Made by a program: the position numbers and the translations under genes. Below, piece by piece: positions 24,560 to 37,200 of a stretch of 64,000 bases of DNA (position 1 is the stretch's first letter; every line of letters begins with the position of its first letter). The notes beneath the pieces are model-generated. The model saw only the letters and a list, made by a program, of their open reading frames with translations. It had not been told where the DNA came from and did not search any database. This DNA is from Sindora glabra (lineage: Eukaryota > Streptophyta > Magnoliopsida > Fabales > Fabaceae): the NCBI GenBank assembly GCA_020226215.1, contig CM035233.1, positions 2,232,001 through 2,296,000 of the forward strand, read 5' to 3'.

Positions 24560-24925
24560 GGGATTTACCATTTAAGTTGATGGTTAATGCATCTAGTTAT
24601 ACAATTGGTGTCATTCTTACACAAAGAGTAGGAAAATAACCTTATGTAATTTATTATACTTCAAGAACTTCAACTACACCACTATAGAGAAAGAACCTTT
24701 AGCTATTATTTTTGTTTTAGACAAATTTAAATCATGCTTTCTTAATTCAAAAGTGGTTATGTTTTCTAATCATGTACCTTTGAAGTTTCTTTTGAAAAGA
24801 CTTAAGGTAAAACCCTACTTAATTAGATAGATATTACTTTTATAAGAGTTTAATGTTGAGATTAAAGATTAAAGTGATGCTAAGAACTTAGTTACTGACC
24901 ATTTGACTAGGATTCTAAGAGATGT
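24560..24925 (+). pseudogene. RNase H remnant of the Athila-type element
   Basis: LMVNASSYTIGVILTQRVGK (about 24,579-24,638), YVIYYTSRTS (about 24,644-24,675) and a DHLTRI-like end near 24,900 match the gypsy RNase H, in which the first aspartate (CDAS) is here Asn. Frames alternate, so it is non-functional. Confidence 0.75.
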
Positions 24926-25149
24926 AAACATTCTACCCATTTAGAACACCTTTCTAGACAAGTAGATTTTTCAATTACTAGGTAAGGATCCTTAGTTTGC
25001 TAATTTAGTGACCCATTTGGTTGCTAATGAGTTGCCTATATATGCTAAGAAAGCTTAAATTGATAAGTTAAAGATTAAGGCTAAATATTATGTGTGGGAT
25101 GATCTTTATTTGTGGAGATTTTACTCTAATTAAATAATGAAGAGATGTG

Positions 25150-26230
25150 AACATGATTTGAAGTTTCATTCCATACTTGTATTTTATCATACTTATGCTT
25201 GTGGAGGTCACTTTGGACCTAAAAGAATAATAAAAAAGTACTTAATTTAAGTTTTTATTAGCCTACTTTGTTCCATGATACTTGCATGTTTTAAAGAAAT
25301 TGTGAACAATGTCAAAGAATAGGAAATTTTACTTATAAACATGAGATGCCTTAGTTTCCTATACTTTTCTGTGAGGTTTTTTATGTGTGGGACATTGATT
25401 TTATGGGTCCTTTTTCCTTATCTTTTGGCTTTGTTTACATTTTACTAGCTATTGATTATGTTTCTAAGTGGGTAAAAACTAAAGCCACTAGAATTGATGA
25501 TTTAAAAGTTATTATAGATTTTGTCAAGTCTCATATTTTTATCAAGTTTAGCATTTCATATATTTTAACAAGTGATCAAAGTACTCATTTTTATAATTAA
25601 ACAATTGAGACTTTGTTCAAAAAAATATAAGGTTTGTTAGAGTTTCCATACTATATCATCTCCATAAAAATGGGCAAGTAGAAGTTTTCAATAAATAAAT
25701 TAGAATAATTTTAGAGAAAATTATAAAACCTAATAAAAGCCTTAGATTGGATGAGACACTTTAGACTTATAGGACAATATACAAAACTCCTATTAAGATA
25801 TCCCTATACCAAATTATTTTTAGAAAAGCATGTCATCTTTTGATGAAGTTTAAGTATAGAGCATTTTAAGCTATTAAAAGGTGCAACATGGATTTGAAGG
25901 CATCCAGAGAGGAAACAAAATTACAATTACAAGAATTTGAAGAACTTAAACTTGAAACCTATGAGAATTCTAGGCTTTACAAAGAAAAAAATAAAGGTAT
26001 TCCATGATAAGCTCATTTTTTTTAAAAAAATTGAAATTGGTCAAAAAGTTCTATTGTTTAATTCAAGGTTTAAATTGATATCAGTCAAACACTGTTCTCA
26101 TTGGAACAGACCTTTTGTTGTTACTAACACTTTCCTTATGGTGCAATTATGAGATCAAGAGTGTGAAGAATAACAAAGTGTCTAAAGTCAATTAGCATAG
26201 GCTTAAGCCATCTTATGGAGGTTTAAGAGC
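25150..26230 (+). pseudogene. Integrase remnant (zinc finger, DDE core, C-terminal domain)
   Basis: YHTYACGGHFGPKR (about 25,187-25,228) is the HHCC finger region. WDIDFMGPF (25,385-25,411) carries the first catalytic Asp; YVSKWVKTKATR and TSDQSTHF (about 25,570-25,593) carry the second. Downstream pieces KVFHDKLIF, GQKVLLFNSRFKL (about 26,038-26,076) and NKVSKVN with RLKPSYGG (about 26,172-26,222) are the C-terminal domain. Several TAA/TAG codons break it. Confidence 0.85.
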
Positions 26231-27750
26231 AAGTGGTGGAAGTAATGGAGTTGGAGACACTAGTTTATTCTTGATGAAAGATCTTAAGTCTAGCTAAAGA
26301 CGTCATAGAAAAATGCTTCTTAGGAGACAATCCAAACATTTTAGATTTGCTTTTTCTTACCTTTCTCTTTTATTTCACTTATCCTCTATCTTTCTTGATA
26401 ATATTGATATGCTTTACATTAAGGGTAATGTAAAATTTAAGTATGGAGGAAGATACTTTTAGGATTTATTTTATGCTTTGTGTCTTCATTTTATGCTTTT
26501 TAATGCTTTTAAAAAAGAAATAATTAAAAAAGTGTATTTTTCATTTATTTTTATGTCTTTTTGAATGATTTTAGTACTTTCCATTAATGAAGGTTTTGCA
26601 TGTTTCGTGAGTAGGATTTAATTGAAGTTAGATAGAATCATAACACAATTGAATGAATGAGTTTATTTTTTAAAATTGATTGATGTAGTGATGAATTTTA
26701 AATTAGTAAATTGAAATTAGTAGTATAACTTTCCTAGTAAGATTTTAAGCTTTATGTTGAGCATTCATGTTATTTTCTTCCCTTCTTATGTGATGCACTT
26801 TCATAGTTTGTTTCTCTAGAACTTACTTTATTCTTTTTTAGATTATATTTTGCACATACATGTATAAAAATGATAAAGGTATTTTTTTTGTTTAAGCTAT
26901 AGCCAAATTGCCAACCTTAAATTTTTATCTTTGTTCAATCTTATTAAGCTTAATTGCCCTTTTCTTTATTAATTAGCTTATAAGCATTTTTGCAATGAAA
27001 AAGAAATGTCTTTACCTAATTTTTAGGAATAAGTAGAGCATTTAAATTTTTGTGAGGTGGCCTCTTATATAAGCATAGGTTGTATGAATGTGTATGTTAT
27101 GAAAAGTTATCAACTTTAAGTTTAGATGTTGATTAAAAAAATTAGCAAAATAAAGAAAAATAAAGAGAAAGTTAAAAAAAGTGGAGAAAAAGAATAAAGA
27201 AAAATGAAATTGATAAAAAAAGAGAGAAAAAAAGTTAATAAATGTTTGAATTTAAATTTAGGTTATTAAGTTGAGTTATAATTATTCATGTTTGGCCCAT
27301 ATATTTTTTATTTAAGTACTTTATTAATTTCTTTAGTTTTTACCCTTTTGTATCCTTAATTTTCCTTTCCTTTTTTCTTAGTCACATTACAACCTTGAAT
27401 AAAGTCCTTTGAATTTATGTTGTGTATGTGATTTGAGAAATAGAAATTAAATAATTAGTAAGCTTATGATAGAGTAATTTCATGGAATAAACTTAAGTTA
27501 TACACTTTCTCCAAACACTTGAGAGTAAGAGAGTGAGTTTTGTGAGAATCTACCATGTACATCTACTATTTTTAAATGAAGTTACTATATTAGTTAGTTT
27601 CAAGTTTGTTAAGATTTTCTTCATGATGTGCTACATTTCTTGATAGCTTTAATTGTTTCTTTCTTGTAGATTTGTGATTTTAAAATTTTTGGAAAGTAAT
27701 TAATTTATTTTTAATTTTAAATAAAGTTATGCTTTATCCAAGGTCATGCA
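26231..27750 (+). other. Non-coding 3' region of the Athila-type element
   Basis: About 1.5 kb without a long frame between integrase and 3' LTR. Some Athila elements carry an env-like frame here; I could not see one. AATTTAAGTATGGAGGAAG near 26,436 resembles the internal polypurine-like motif of the family. Confidence 0.45.
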
Positions 27751-27773
27751 AGGGCTAAGTATAGAGAAATTTT
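27751..27773 (+). promoter_or_regulatory. Polypurine-tract-like motif before the 3' LTR
   Basis: GCTAAGTATAGAGAAATTTT directly precedes the 3' LTR. Athila elements have GCTAAGTGTGGGGG-like sequence at this place, so this is read as a decayed PPT. Confidence 0.5.
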
Positions 27774-29394
27774 ATATGCAAGATTTTATCTATATTATTT
27801 TTTCCTGTTTCATATCTCTCAATATGTTACATATATGTAATTTTATAAAATTGACCTTATTATATGATTTGGGATTGGTTCTATAATATTTTAAATTTGT
27901 TTGGTTAATGCTAAATTTTTATACTATTTCAAAATTTTGGCTATATCTTGAGTTTCGGATATTGGATTAGGGTGATTTTTATATCATTGAAATCTTAAAG
28001 AAGGCTATATAACTTTTAAATTTTGGTCAAAGCCTAATTCAAGTGTTTAGAAATTCTTATTTAATTGAGAAGTTAAAGCTTTGTTCTATCTTAACTAAAC
28101 CAACTTTGATTTTTAAGGTATATTTAGAGCTCCAAAGGTCAAATTAATGTAAAGCTTTTTAAGACCCAACCTTGCAACTTTTATGTTCAAGATCTACTGA
28201 AACTATATAATTTTAATGATCTTATATCGAGTGGAAGTCAAACCTATGAAACTTCATTATTGTAATTCTTAGAGTACAAAATTTTATAAAATAGCTTTTA
28301 GGCTTCTAAAATGAGCAATGCCTTATTTTTTGTAACACTAAAAGGCATAGGATTTAGGTTTATTAGGTTTTAGTGGTTATCAAGTAAGATATAGGGGTAA
28401 GAACACTACATGCTTAAAACATACTGCATAATTTAGCAAAGACAATTTTTTTCCTTCTTTGATGTTTCTTGTTCTTTTTTTTTTTAAGCCATGGAAGGTT
28501 GAATATCTGGTAGATTCAAGGATTTTGAGACTCATCTCTATTAGATTATAAAATTTTAATTTATAGTGTTAAGTTCTTCTAATTAATTTTTCTCTTTCTC
28601 TCATTCTTTGCATTGGTTGCTTAAAATTGCATGTGTTGAATATTAATTTGGTATAATTGGTGTTTAATTTTATGATTTCTAATCTTTATCTATTTTTATG
28701 TTAAACTATGATTGGTTAATTATAGTTTTTCACATAGGGATAAAGGGTTGAGAGATTAAATTAGTACTTTTTGGTTTAATCCCTTAATTTATTTAAGTTC
28801 TATTTTCAAAGTAATTTTGATTTGGCTTTATGGATTATAACAATTGTTTAATCTTGTTAAATTTAATTGACCAAATTCTAGATGGTCATCTAGCATAGGA
28901 TTCATGAACTATTTCAAGGGTTCCTGGTAATTCAAAATTAAAAAAATTAATTAAAATTGTTAAATATTTTGTAATCTATGATCAATTTACATTAAGAGCT
29001 CTCAAATCTATGGATTGACTACTTTATTATATAAATTTTCTTTCTTACTATTTTACTTTTGTGGTTTATCTTGTTTAATACATTTCTTTTAATTTCGAAT
29101 CAAACCCCTCCTAATTTGGTTTTGTGTTCATTTTATTTTACATACTATTTGAATTCTATTCTACATTTTGCATTCTATTCACATTTCTATTTGCATTCAT
29201 GTTTCACTTCTGTTTACTTTTATTTTTTTTAGTATATAAAAAGCTTAAATAATTATGTAATCATTGTTAATAAATAATTGAGAAATGATATATCAAAGGA
29301 TCACTAAGGATACAACCTAATTTATCACCTTATATTGCATAATTTTTAGCAAATCAATTATAGTCAATATTGGTGTATTGTAACACATTTATCA
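27774..29394 (+). repeat. 3' LTR of the Athila-type element
   Basis: Aligns with 18,573-20,206. Starts near TATGCAAGATTTTATC, where the ancestral TGATG is mutated, and ends ACATTTATCA. The poorer left end is expected of a mutated old copy. Confidence 0.8.
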
Positions 29395-32300
29395 CCAATC
29401 ATTCCAAGACTAATCTATATAAGCTCATTAGTTTCAAACATTGATGCTTGACCTAAGCTAAGCAACATATAAACAACCTATCAACTCTATAATGAAAGGC
29501 TCGTAATTTACACAATTCAAATGCTAAAACAATACTTTCTCAATAAGTGCAATTTTTTTAATCCATGAAATATGTGCATCTTTGATTTCCCTACTCACAC
29601 TATTTAACTACTTCATAAGATTTTCCTCCTTTGAATTTTTTTTTCTATTTTCATTTCCCTGCTCTAACATATTGGAATTGCATTAAATGTTTCCATACAG
29701 GTTTTTTATTCGAGTTTCTTTGCATTTTTTTCATTTTCTTATAATGGATGCCCTTTTTTTAGCTATTTTGGTGATTTATGTGGTTATTATGTAACTTGTT
29801 TGCTTTTGGTGTGTTATATTAGTTAATTTTGTGTTTCTTTTTATTTGCACTTATTTTTTTTTTTGTGATTCCTTTCTCATGTATATTATCTACTTTTTCA
29901 AGCTGATTTTGCATTTTGTAAGTTAACATATTTTCCTTTTTTGTTTTGTCCAAAAACAATAAACCTAAGGCCTAATTTCACAAAATTTTCCTTTTTATAT
30001 ATTTCTTTCATCGAGATTTTAAAAACCATAATGTGATTTGTTTTCCTAAAATAGGATGATATTTTATGTTGATTGGCTATTGTAGCTATTAGGTTATATT
30101 TAGTTTGTTTTTGAAAATTAGATTTTTACTAAATTTTTTATCATTAATTATTAAATGCTTACCTATTTTCATTTTTATTTGAATTTGAATTTGAATTTAA
30201 ATTTCAAATTCAAAACTCTCTTTATCTACTATATTCAATTTGTTCCATATAAACACTAAACTTCCTTTCTAGTACTACTATCCTATAAATGAGCTTTATA
30301 ACTTTTGGTCCATCTATGCCTGTTAAACAAACAATAATAGATTTTTTAAATATAAAAAAATTTAGTTTAATAGGAGCAATTAAATTATAGCCAAAAAAAA
30401 TTTCTAATAACCATGTATCCCTTTTTGTAAGCCTTGAGACTTTTCCTGTTTTCCACTTTCTTCCTATCTGCCTTTGCTAAGTATAAAGCTTTCTAATGCT
30501 TAAATATTTTGCTTAATATCAAAATATACCCTAGATAAATTCATTCTTAGTGATACAATAATATATAATTACTAACATTAGCAACTTTTTGAAAATGAAA
30601 TCATAATTTCAAAAAAATAAAAAATAAATAAATACTTAATGCATCAAATATCAATCTCTATTTTACACACTAACTTTGTTAACCTAATCCAATTCATAAC
30701 ATATTATAAACAAGATTTCTAATAATTATGAAATTTTAGTGAACTTAAATTTATAGACACCACTCATGGTTTCTAAATGTCGCTTCTTATGCTACTCTCT
30801 TAACTCAAACCTTTGATCAAAACAATATGTGAGAGCGATATTAAATTGATAAGGATATAGAGAAAAGAAACTTGAAATTCTTTAATGAAAATCTATATGT
30901 GTATTGTATTTTTTAATGTTTTATCTGTAAGTAGTCACCATCAAAGATAAAACTATTTATTATGGAAAAAATTGAAAAATATACATAACTTTAGCATTAA
31001 TTTCATAGGGATGAATGTTATTAGTCTTATTACATTGATTTTAATGTTAAAATGGACCCAACATGCTTAGACAAATCTAAATTTAGGCAAAATTAATTTC
31101 TTTATCTACTTGTACCCAATAACAAATCCAATATCCATTTTTTCAACAATTAAATGGATTTAAAACTAAAGCCAAGGATGAAAGAATCCAAGTGAGAACT
31201 AGTTTTTTGTACAAATAATTTAACAAAATTTAAATTAGACAACAAGCAAAACCATTGATGAAAACCATGGAATTCTCATCCTAAATCTTCAACTTGTAGG
31301 ACTAACTAATTTATTTTTAGCAATAGTAGGTATTAAAAAGGTGCTAATGAAACATTACAATTTCAATGCACTAGCTCTTCTTCCATTAACTACATCCTAC
31401 TACATTAATCAAGAATATATCACTAATGTTAAATGATAATGACTAATTAGAGCATGCTCAAAAATAACATAGAATCATATAATAAAAAATGAAGTACTAG
31501 AAGAATCAAACCTTCACAGTAACAATGGTTTCAAATTCTATTTGAATCTTCTAGAAACCAAATTATTGACTTAAGTACATAATCAAAGTGATGAGTGCTA
31601 AAATTTCTTTAATGAGAATACTAGCAATGCAGAATGTATACTTAATCTCTCTGCTTCAAGAAAAGAAAGAATTTTAACATCCTACATATATGTAGCATAT
31701 AAAACCTAATATATAAATACACACAAAAAGATAAAAATAAATTGTGTCTTAATAGATTAAAACCAAAATTAGAGAATGGGAAAGGAATATATAGTCACCT
31801 TGAAGAATAAAATGGTAGATTGCACAAAGCACTTTCATTTTCTAGCTCTACCAGAGGATTGAACAAATTGATTTCATTATAAAGAACCTGAAAGAGCTAT
31901 AATTAGACTAAAATAATCAATCATGTAAGCCTCAGTAACCTATGCCCAAGAGGGGGTAAATGGGATATTTTTAAAACTATCATTATTTTTAAAATCCTTT
32001 CCAAAAAACTTTTCATTTTGGGAAGCTATTAGAATAATTTTAATTTAAACAATTTTAATAGAGCTTTATAAAGATATTTGCACTTAAAATAATGATAATT
32101 CAAAGAATTAGTGTAAATTAATTCATTCAACTATGTATAAACAAATCATCAAAAAATAAGTCCAAGGTAATTTAATGAAAAGGTTTGCACTCAATATATA
32201 ATAATTCAATGCAATTGAATAAAAAAAGTACGTGCATGGATAGATTTCTTTTTTAACTATTCAATCATCCAAGCATCAAGATTAATATTGAAGTACAATA

Positions 32301-33090
32301 TATTCAACAATTTCATGAACTATGCATAGATAAATCATAAAAAAAAAAAAAACATATGCATAGATGTACACTCTCTTTAAGCATTTAATCATCCAAGCAT
32401 CAACATAAGTATTATAACACAATATGTTCAACAAATAACAATAAAAATAAAGCATCTAATTTTTGCTAGAAAAATAAAGTATAGTACAGAAAAATAAAAA
32501 GATAGAGATAGAGAGATCAAATACCAAAAAATTATAATGGTTCCCCCTTGAATATCCTTCTAAGGTGTACATCTACTCTTCAACCTTTTTAAACTTGTAT
32601 TTTAATCCATTATCCCTTCAAGTTTCAACTGGGCACTCGAAAAAACCCTTTGCAAATACTTGCTTTTCCTTGAGCAATTTTTCTTTACAATGGATATCTC
32701 ACCTTTTACAATTAGAAAATGATATAAGATAAATATCAATTAAAACAAACTCTTTTATAAAGTAGATGAAATAAGTGAAGCTCCTAGAATAGAAAATTTT
32801 TAAATGGAGAGCTCAATTTATGATTTTGATGAAAGAAGGAGTAAAATGATTTTAAAAGATGATGTTCAGACTTTTTCTATGATATATTTGATGTTTCTTA
32901 ACTTATATAAGAAGCTTATTAGTTATTATAGTTGTTTGGAACATTTAGAAATGAAAACTAGTGGTTTATAGCTATTATTTATATGCTAGAACAATTAGAA
33001 ATGATATTGTAATCGATTCTAATGAAATTTTTGGCTTCTACCTAACCAGAATCTAATGTGCAATCAATTCTCAAAAATAAAATATCAAAC
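29395..33090. other. Long AT-rich repeat-like stretch, no gene recognised
   Basis: The first 25 bases continue repeat R1. Beyond that I see no domain on either strand. CTATGCCCAAGAGGGGGTAAAT near 31,941 resembles a block common in plant dispersed repeats, and AT-rich paragraphs repeat loosely (ATCCAAGCATCAA at 32,268 and 32,391). Most likely eroded transposon DNA. Confidence 0.35.
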
Positions 33091-33094
33091 TTAA

Positions 33095-33645
33095 TTTTAA
33101 AAGGTTATAATTTCTTCATTTTAAGTTCATTTTTAAGCAAACAACCTACCATTGGAAAAGTATTTAAGTCTAACTTCAAATTTAACTAGTCTCATGTTTA
33201 TATCTTATGTAATTTTTAAGATATGATTAAAATAATGAGTAAGAATTTCAAATAGTGGATTGTAAAAATTTGATTTTGAAACTTAAATTGTAGAATTCAT
33301 AACTTTTTCATATCTTGATCATTTTAAGCAATGAACTAGTTAATAGAAAGTTATTTAAGTCTATTTTCAACTAAAAGAATTTAATTCTTATATCATTTGT
33401 AGTTTTTGAGAATGGTTAAAAAAATGAGTAAAGGTTAAAAAAGACTAAATATAAAAAATTAATTTTTTATACTTAATTTAAAAAATTCATAACTCTTTCA
33501 TATATTAATCATTTTAAGTAAATAACAAGTCCATGAATTTTTAAGTCTATTTTCATATAACAAAATTTGAAAATCAAATCATAAATATTTTGTAAGATGC
33601 GATCAAAAGAGTGATTAGAGGTCAAAATTGAAGTAATTAAAATCT
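33095..33645. repeat. Tandem repeat, about 190-base unit, three diverged copies
   Basis: Units start near 33,100, 33,295 and 33,480. Each has CATAACTYTTTCATATMTT or a variant, CATTTTAAG, TTTAAGTCTATTTTCA and then a GGTCAAAA/GGTTAAAA end. Divergence between units is substantial. Confidence 0.6.
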
Positions 33646-34675
33646 CATATCTCATTAGTTTTTGAAATGTCTCATAAGTTATCTTGTAAAATATGATTGT
33701 GGACTATTTTTTTAAAATATTTTGATCAAGCTAAGATTTTAAAATTATATTTGAGTTGTATATCATGAAAAACTCTATTTTGTAAGAAAGTTTAAGCCTA
33801 AAATGAAAAACTATATCAATGAAGTCTTTAGACTTTTCTTAATATTTCCTTTAGAAGTTTCAAATCTTGTCATCTTTCCATACTTAAATCATATCTTCTA
33901 TCTTGCCTTTCTTTTTTATTCATTCTTGAGTTAAGTATAATATGATCTTCCATTTCTTTGCTTCAATGCTAACTCCTTTTCCTTTTAGATTGTCACAACA
34001 CATACCTAATCATGACTGGTATAGATCCTAATACTTGGTTTTTACCAACCTAAACATTAATTGCTTAAATTTCATCTAATGGATTTTTTTCAATTTCCAT
34101 AGGAACTCAAAATTCATTTAAAATTCTATGGGAAAATAGATAGGGTTTCCCTTTTTTTGGATACTTCTTAAGGGCCACATGCCCGAAATTATAAAATCTA
34201 TAATTATTGTAGATATGATAGTAACATAGAATACATCCTATACCACACAACCTTAAAACTCGCACACAAATAAAGAATTCAACACATCAAATATTGAATC
34301 AATAAAATCTCTATCTATAACCTAATCCTAAGAAAAATCTCAATTGTCAAATCTTCTAACTAGGCGGTTTTCAATTTTCTATGCATAAAGCGAAACTCAA
34401 TTAAACTATTCTAACTTGAAAATGTTGAAATAAAATGGAATGAGTTATGAGAACTCAATGAATATATATCTACCACTACTCAATTATATGAAACGATCAT
34501 ATACTAATTAAATTTTAAGATGCAAAACTGTTGCAATCCAATTTCTTAAATTTTGAAACTCGTAATACCTATTCTCGAGTTGACGCATTTATTTGCACAT
34601 AACTCAAGTTTTTTATTTCATATCATAATTTATAATTAATTTAACTATTCAATTTACTCAATATCACTACCATAT
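33646..34675. other. AT-rich stretch, no gene recognised
   Basis: No conserved frame. The part from about 34,150 on, rich in CAA/CAT words, could belong to the long terminal repeat of a Ty3/gypsy element into which the neighbouring copia element inserted, but I cannot prove it. Confidence 0.3.
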
Positions 34676-34679
34676 CACA

Positions 34680-35490
34680 TGTATAACCCATTCCAAATGG
34701 TTGTCAAATTTCTAAACAACCAACAAAGCTCAATCTCAATTGAATCATTACAATCAATTCAAATCTTTTCAATTATATCACACAATAATATCAAAATTAC
34801 TTCCACTAGTCATCTATACCGCTTTAGATCTTCTAATAACTCCCTATTTTCCAAGTTAAGTTTAACATTTGAAATCCTTGGAGTATCATAGGGTTTAGAG
34901 CTAAACAACTTTGTTTCTTTCAAGAGATCAAGAATGTATTTCCTTTGAGATAAGAAGATTCATTTGCTTTTTTGAGTAATTTTAATCCCTAAAAAAATAC
35001 TGGAATGCTCCTAGTTCTTTGGTTTGAAACTTAGTTTGAAGAAAAGTTTTCAATTTTAAAATATCCAATTTATCACGACTAGTAACCACAGTGTCATCCA
35101 CATAGGTAGCTAAAAGAATACAACTAAATTTTAATTGTTTATAAAAAAATTGAATGGTCATGGCCATTTTTTTATCCTAAACTTTGCCACCACATTATTA
35201 AATCTCCCAAACTAAGCTCTAGGAGATTGCTTCAAGACATATAAAATTTTTTTTTAGTCAACAAACTTTATCATACTCCCCTTGAGTAACAAACCTAAAT
35301 GCTTACTACATATACACCTTTTCATGTAAATCACCATGTAAAAAGGCACTTCCAACATTAACTTGATAGAGAGGCTAGCAATAAGATGCAACAAGAGAAT
35401 TCTTACCAATTGTTAAGGACACAATATCCTATGTATGATTTGCCTTAAAGGCCATTATTTCTTCCTTTATAGCAGCATGCCACCTTGGAT
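34680..35490 (-). pseudogene. Copia reverse transcriptase remnant
   Basis: On the minus strand: GFVTQGEYDKVC (about 35,300), then ATYVDDTVVTSRDKLDILKL, with the catalytic YVDD at about 35,092-35,103, then FQTKELGAFQYFF, then KLNLENRELLEDLKRYR (about 34,810-34,860) and NHLEWVIHVIW near 34,700. Order and motifs are those of Ty1/copia RT. Stops and shifts are present. Confidence 0.85.
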
Positions 35491-35899
35491 AAGAGAATGG
35501 CTCTACAACACACTTAAGAATAGTAATAGAATCCAGTGAGGCAATATATGATTATGAGGATGCAGGTAGTGAAGAATAGAACATATATATAGAAATAGGA
35601 TAATGGTGATTAATGTTACCTTTCTGAGTGTAACTACAAGTACCATTTTAGGAGGCAATAGGAATATCAAGATCAGAGGGTAATGGAAAAGGATTTGGTG
35701 ATGAAGCAATTGGCAGAGGAGATGAAGTTGGTGGTGATTCAATAGTTAGTGTTGTACTAGATGTCTCAAAGTTGTCAAATGAAGTTACTATAGCTAGTAC
35801 TTGCACTATGTGATAATAAGCATACTTAATAGGAGGATGGACCTAATTTTCTTTAGAAGGAGCCTAAGAATCCAAAGAGGTAGAATTTATAAGAATATT

Positions 35900-36680
35900 T
35901 GTTAAGGGAATAAGACTCAAGTATGGTGGAGGAAGATTCAGAAGAGCCAACTATGATGTGGATTCAAAGAATGTAACTTTAGAAGATACAAAATAATGAT
36001 CCGAATTGGAAAAATAACATTAAAACTTTTTTATGTTTAAGAATAACCAAGGATGACTGTAAGTTAAGTTTAAATATCTAAGGATGATGATCCTAAATAA
36101 AACAAGTACAATAAAAAATATGTGGAGTGAAAGGAAACAAAGGTCTAAAAAGAAATAAAATGTAATAAGGTACTTGACTATCGAGAACCATGGATGACAT
36201 TTAATCAATTAGAAAATAAGTGATGAAAACTACCTCTACCTAAAACACCCTAAACATTTTCATTTGGAATAAGAGTGTCTAAGAAAACTCCATCAAATAA
36301 TGATTTTTTCTTTCAGCTACTACATTTTGTTATGGAGTAACTAGATAAGAAGATTAATGAATAATACCATGCTTAGATAAATATAAAGAAAAATGGGCAG
36401 AAAAATGTTCTTTAGTATTATCACTTCATAAGTTTTGTATAGAACTATAGAATTAATTTATAATTTCAGCATAAAAGGTACTAAAAATAATAAATAATTT
36501 AAACTAATTTTTTATGAAATAAAGCCAGGTGACTCTTGAAGAATCATCAGTAAGAGTAACAAAGTACTAATAACCAAGTTTAGCCATATGAACCCTAAAC
36601 ATCAAAATGTACTAATTCAAAAGGGAATGTAACATATTTATTATCTCTAGAAACATAAAGCGGATAATGTTGTTTAGCAA
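35900..36680 (-). pseudogene. Copia integrase remnant
   Basis: FAKQHY-like finger end, then YVSRDNKYVTFPFELVHFDV near 36,620-36,665. Later pieces match NVxGVLGRG, MIKCHPWFSIV and LTVILGYS. The text follows the plant copia integrase with multiple stops; the catalytic triad cannot be followed completely. Confidence 0.7.
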
Positions 36681-36681
36681 A

Positions 36682-36993
36682 CTAACATGATTTACAATTG
36701 AATTGTGAAACAGAACTTACACTAGGAAATAATTTCTTTAAAGATTCTAAGGAAGGATAACCCAAATGGCAATGCAATTGATATGGAATGATGGTAGTAG
36801 CAGTAGCAACAGGCCAAGGAACTTTTTTATTAAATGTGTATAGCCTTCCAAATTCATATCTTTTACCAAAAATCCTTTTCATTAGAAGATCTTGAAAAAT
36901 ATAATAACTAAGAAAGAAGAAAATACCATAATTATAGGCACATGTTATTTGACTAACCAAAAGTAAGTTGAACGGGAACTTAAAAAGGCACAA
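36682..36993 (-). pseudogene. GAG-pre-integrase segment of the copia element
   Basis: A 103-codon open stretch ending LHCHLGYPSLESLKKLFPSV, then FNCKSC. Plant copia elements read LWHxRLGHPS...L..LFPSL...CExC here, the first part of the integrase zinc-binding region. NLLLVSQITCAYNYGI upstream is the expected LLSVSQLT linker. Confidence 0.8.
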
Positions 36994-37094
36994 AACATTA
37001 GATAATGAAATATCAAGGATAATATTTACTATACCACTCCTAATAATTAGAGCAATAAACCTATTTGTTATAGTAACATAAAAAGAGCAAGAAG

Positions 37095-37200
37095 TTTACA
37101 AGGAAGACAAGATACCTTTATGACCCATCATATAATCAGTGGCTTCAGAATCAATTACCCATTTAAATTGGGAATCAGAAAGACACATAGTGGGGTTACT
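37095..37200 (-). pseudogene. Copia protease remnant
   Basis: FKWVIDSEATDYMMGHKGI on the minus strand corresponds to the copia protease WIIDSGATDHMTG. The catalytic D-S-G is D-S-E, a lesion that would abolish activity. Confidence 0.75.

Larger units (their letters stand above)
18573..29394 (+). mobile_element. Ty3/gypsy Athila-type LTR retrotransposon, old and inactivated
   Basis: About 10.8 kb bounded by two related LTRs (TG...CA), with 5 bp flanks CCTAT (18,568-18,572) and CCAAT (29,395-29,399), which differ at one base and correspond to CTAAT at the empty paralogous site near 8765. After the 5' LTR comes a primer-binding-like TTGGCACTGCTGCC, a decayed form of the TTGGCGCCGTTGCC tRNA-Asp site typical of Athila/Tat elements. 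The order gag, protease, reverse transcriptase, RNase H, integrase follows on the plus strand. All frames are broken, mainly by TAA/TAG where Gln codons are expected and by small indels. By eye the LTRs differ at about a fifth of positions, so the insertion is old. No env-like gene was recognised in 26.2-27.8 kb. Confidence 0.85.

Noticed and set aside
26231..27750. Possible env-like gene of the Athila element
   Set aside because: No long frame, signal peptide or transmembrane pattern was visible, so an env-like call is not supported.
35503..36208. Leu/Ile/His-rich minus-strand frames
   Set aside because: Off-frame pieces of the eroded copia integrase. The hydrophobic text reflects AT-rich codons, not membrane proteins.
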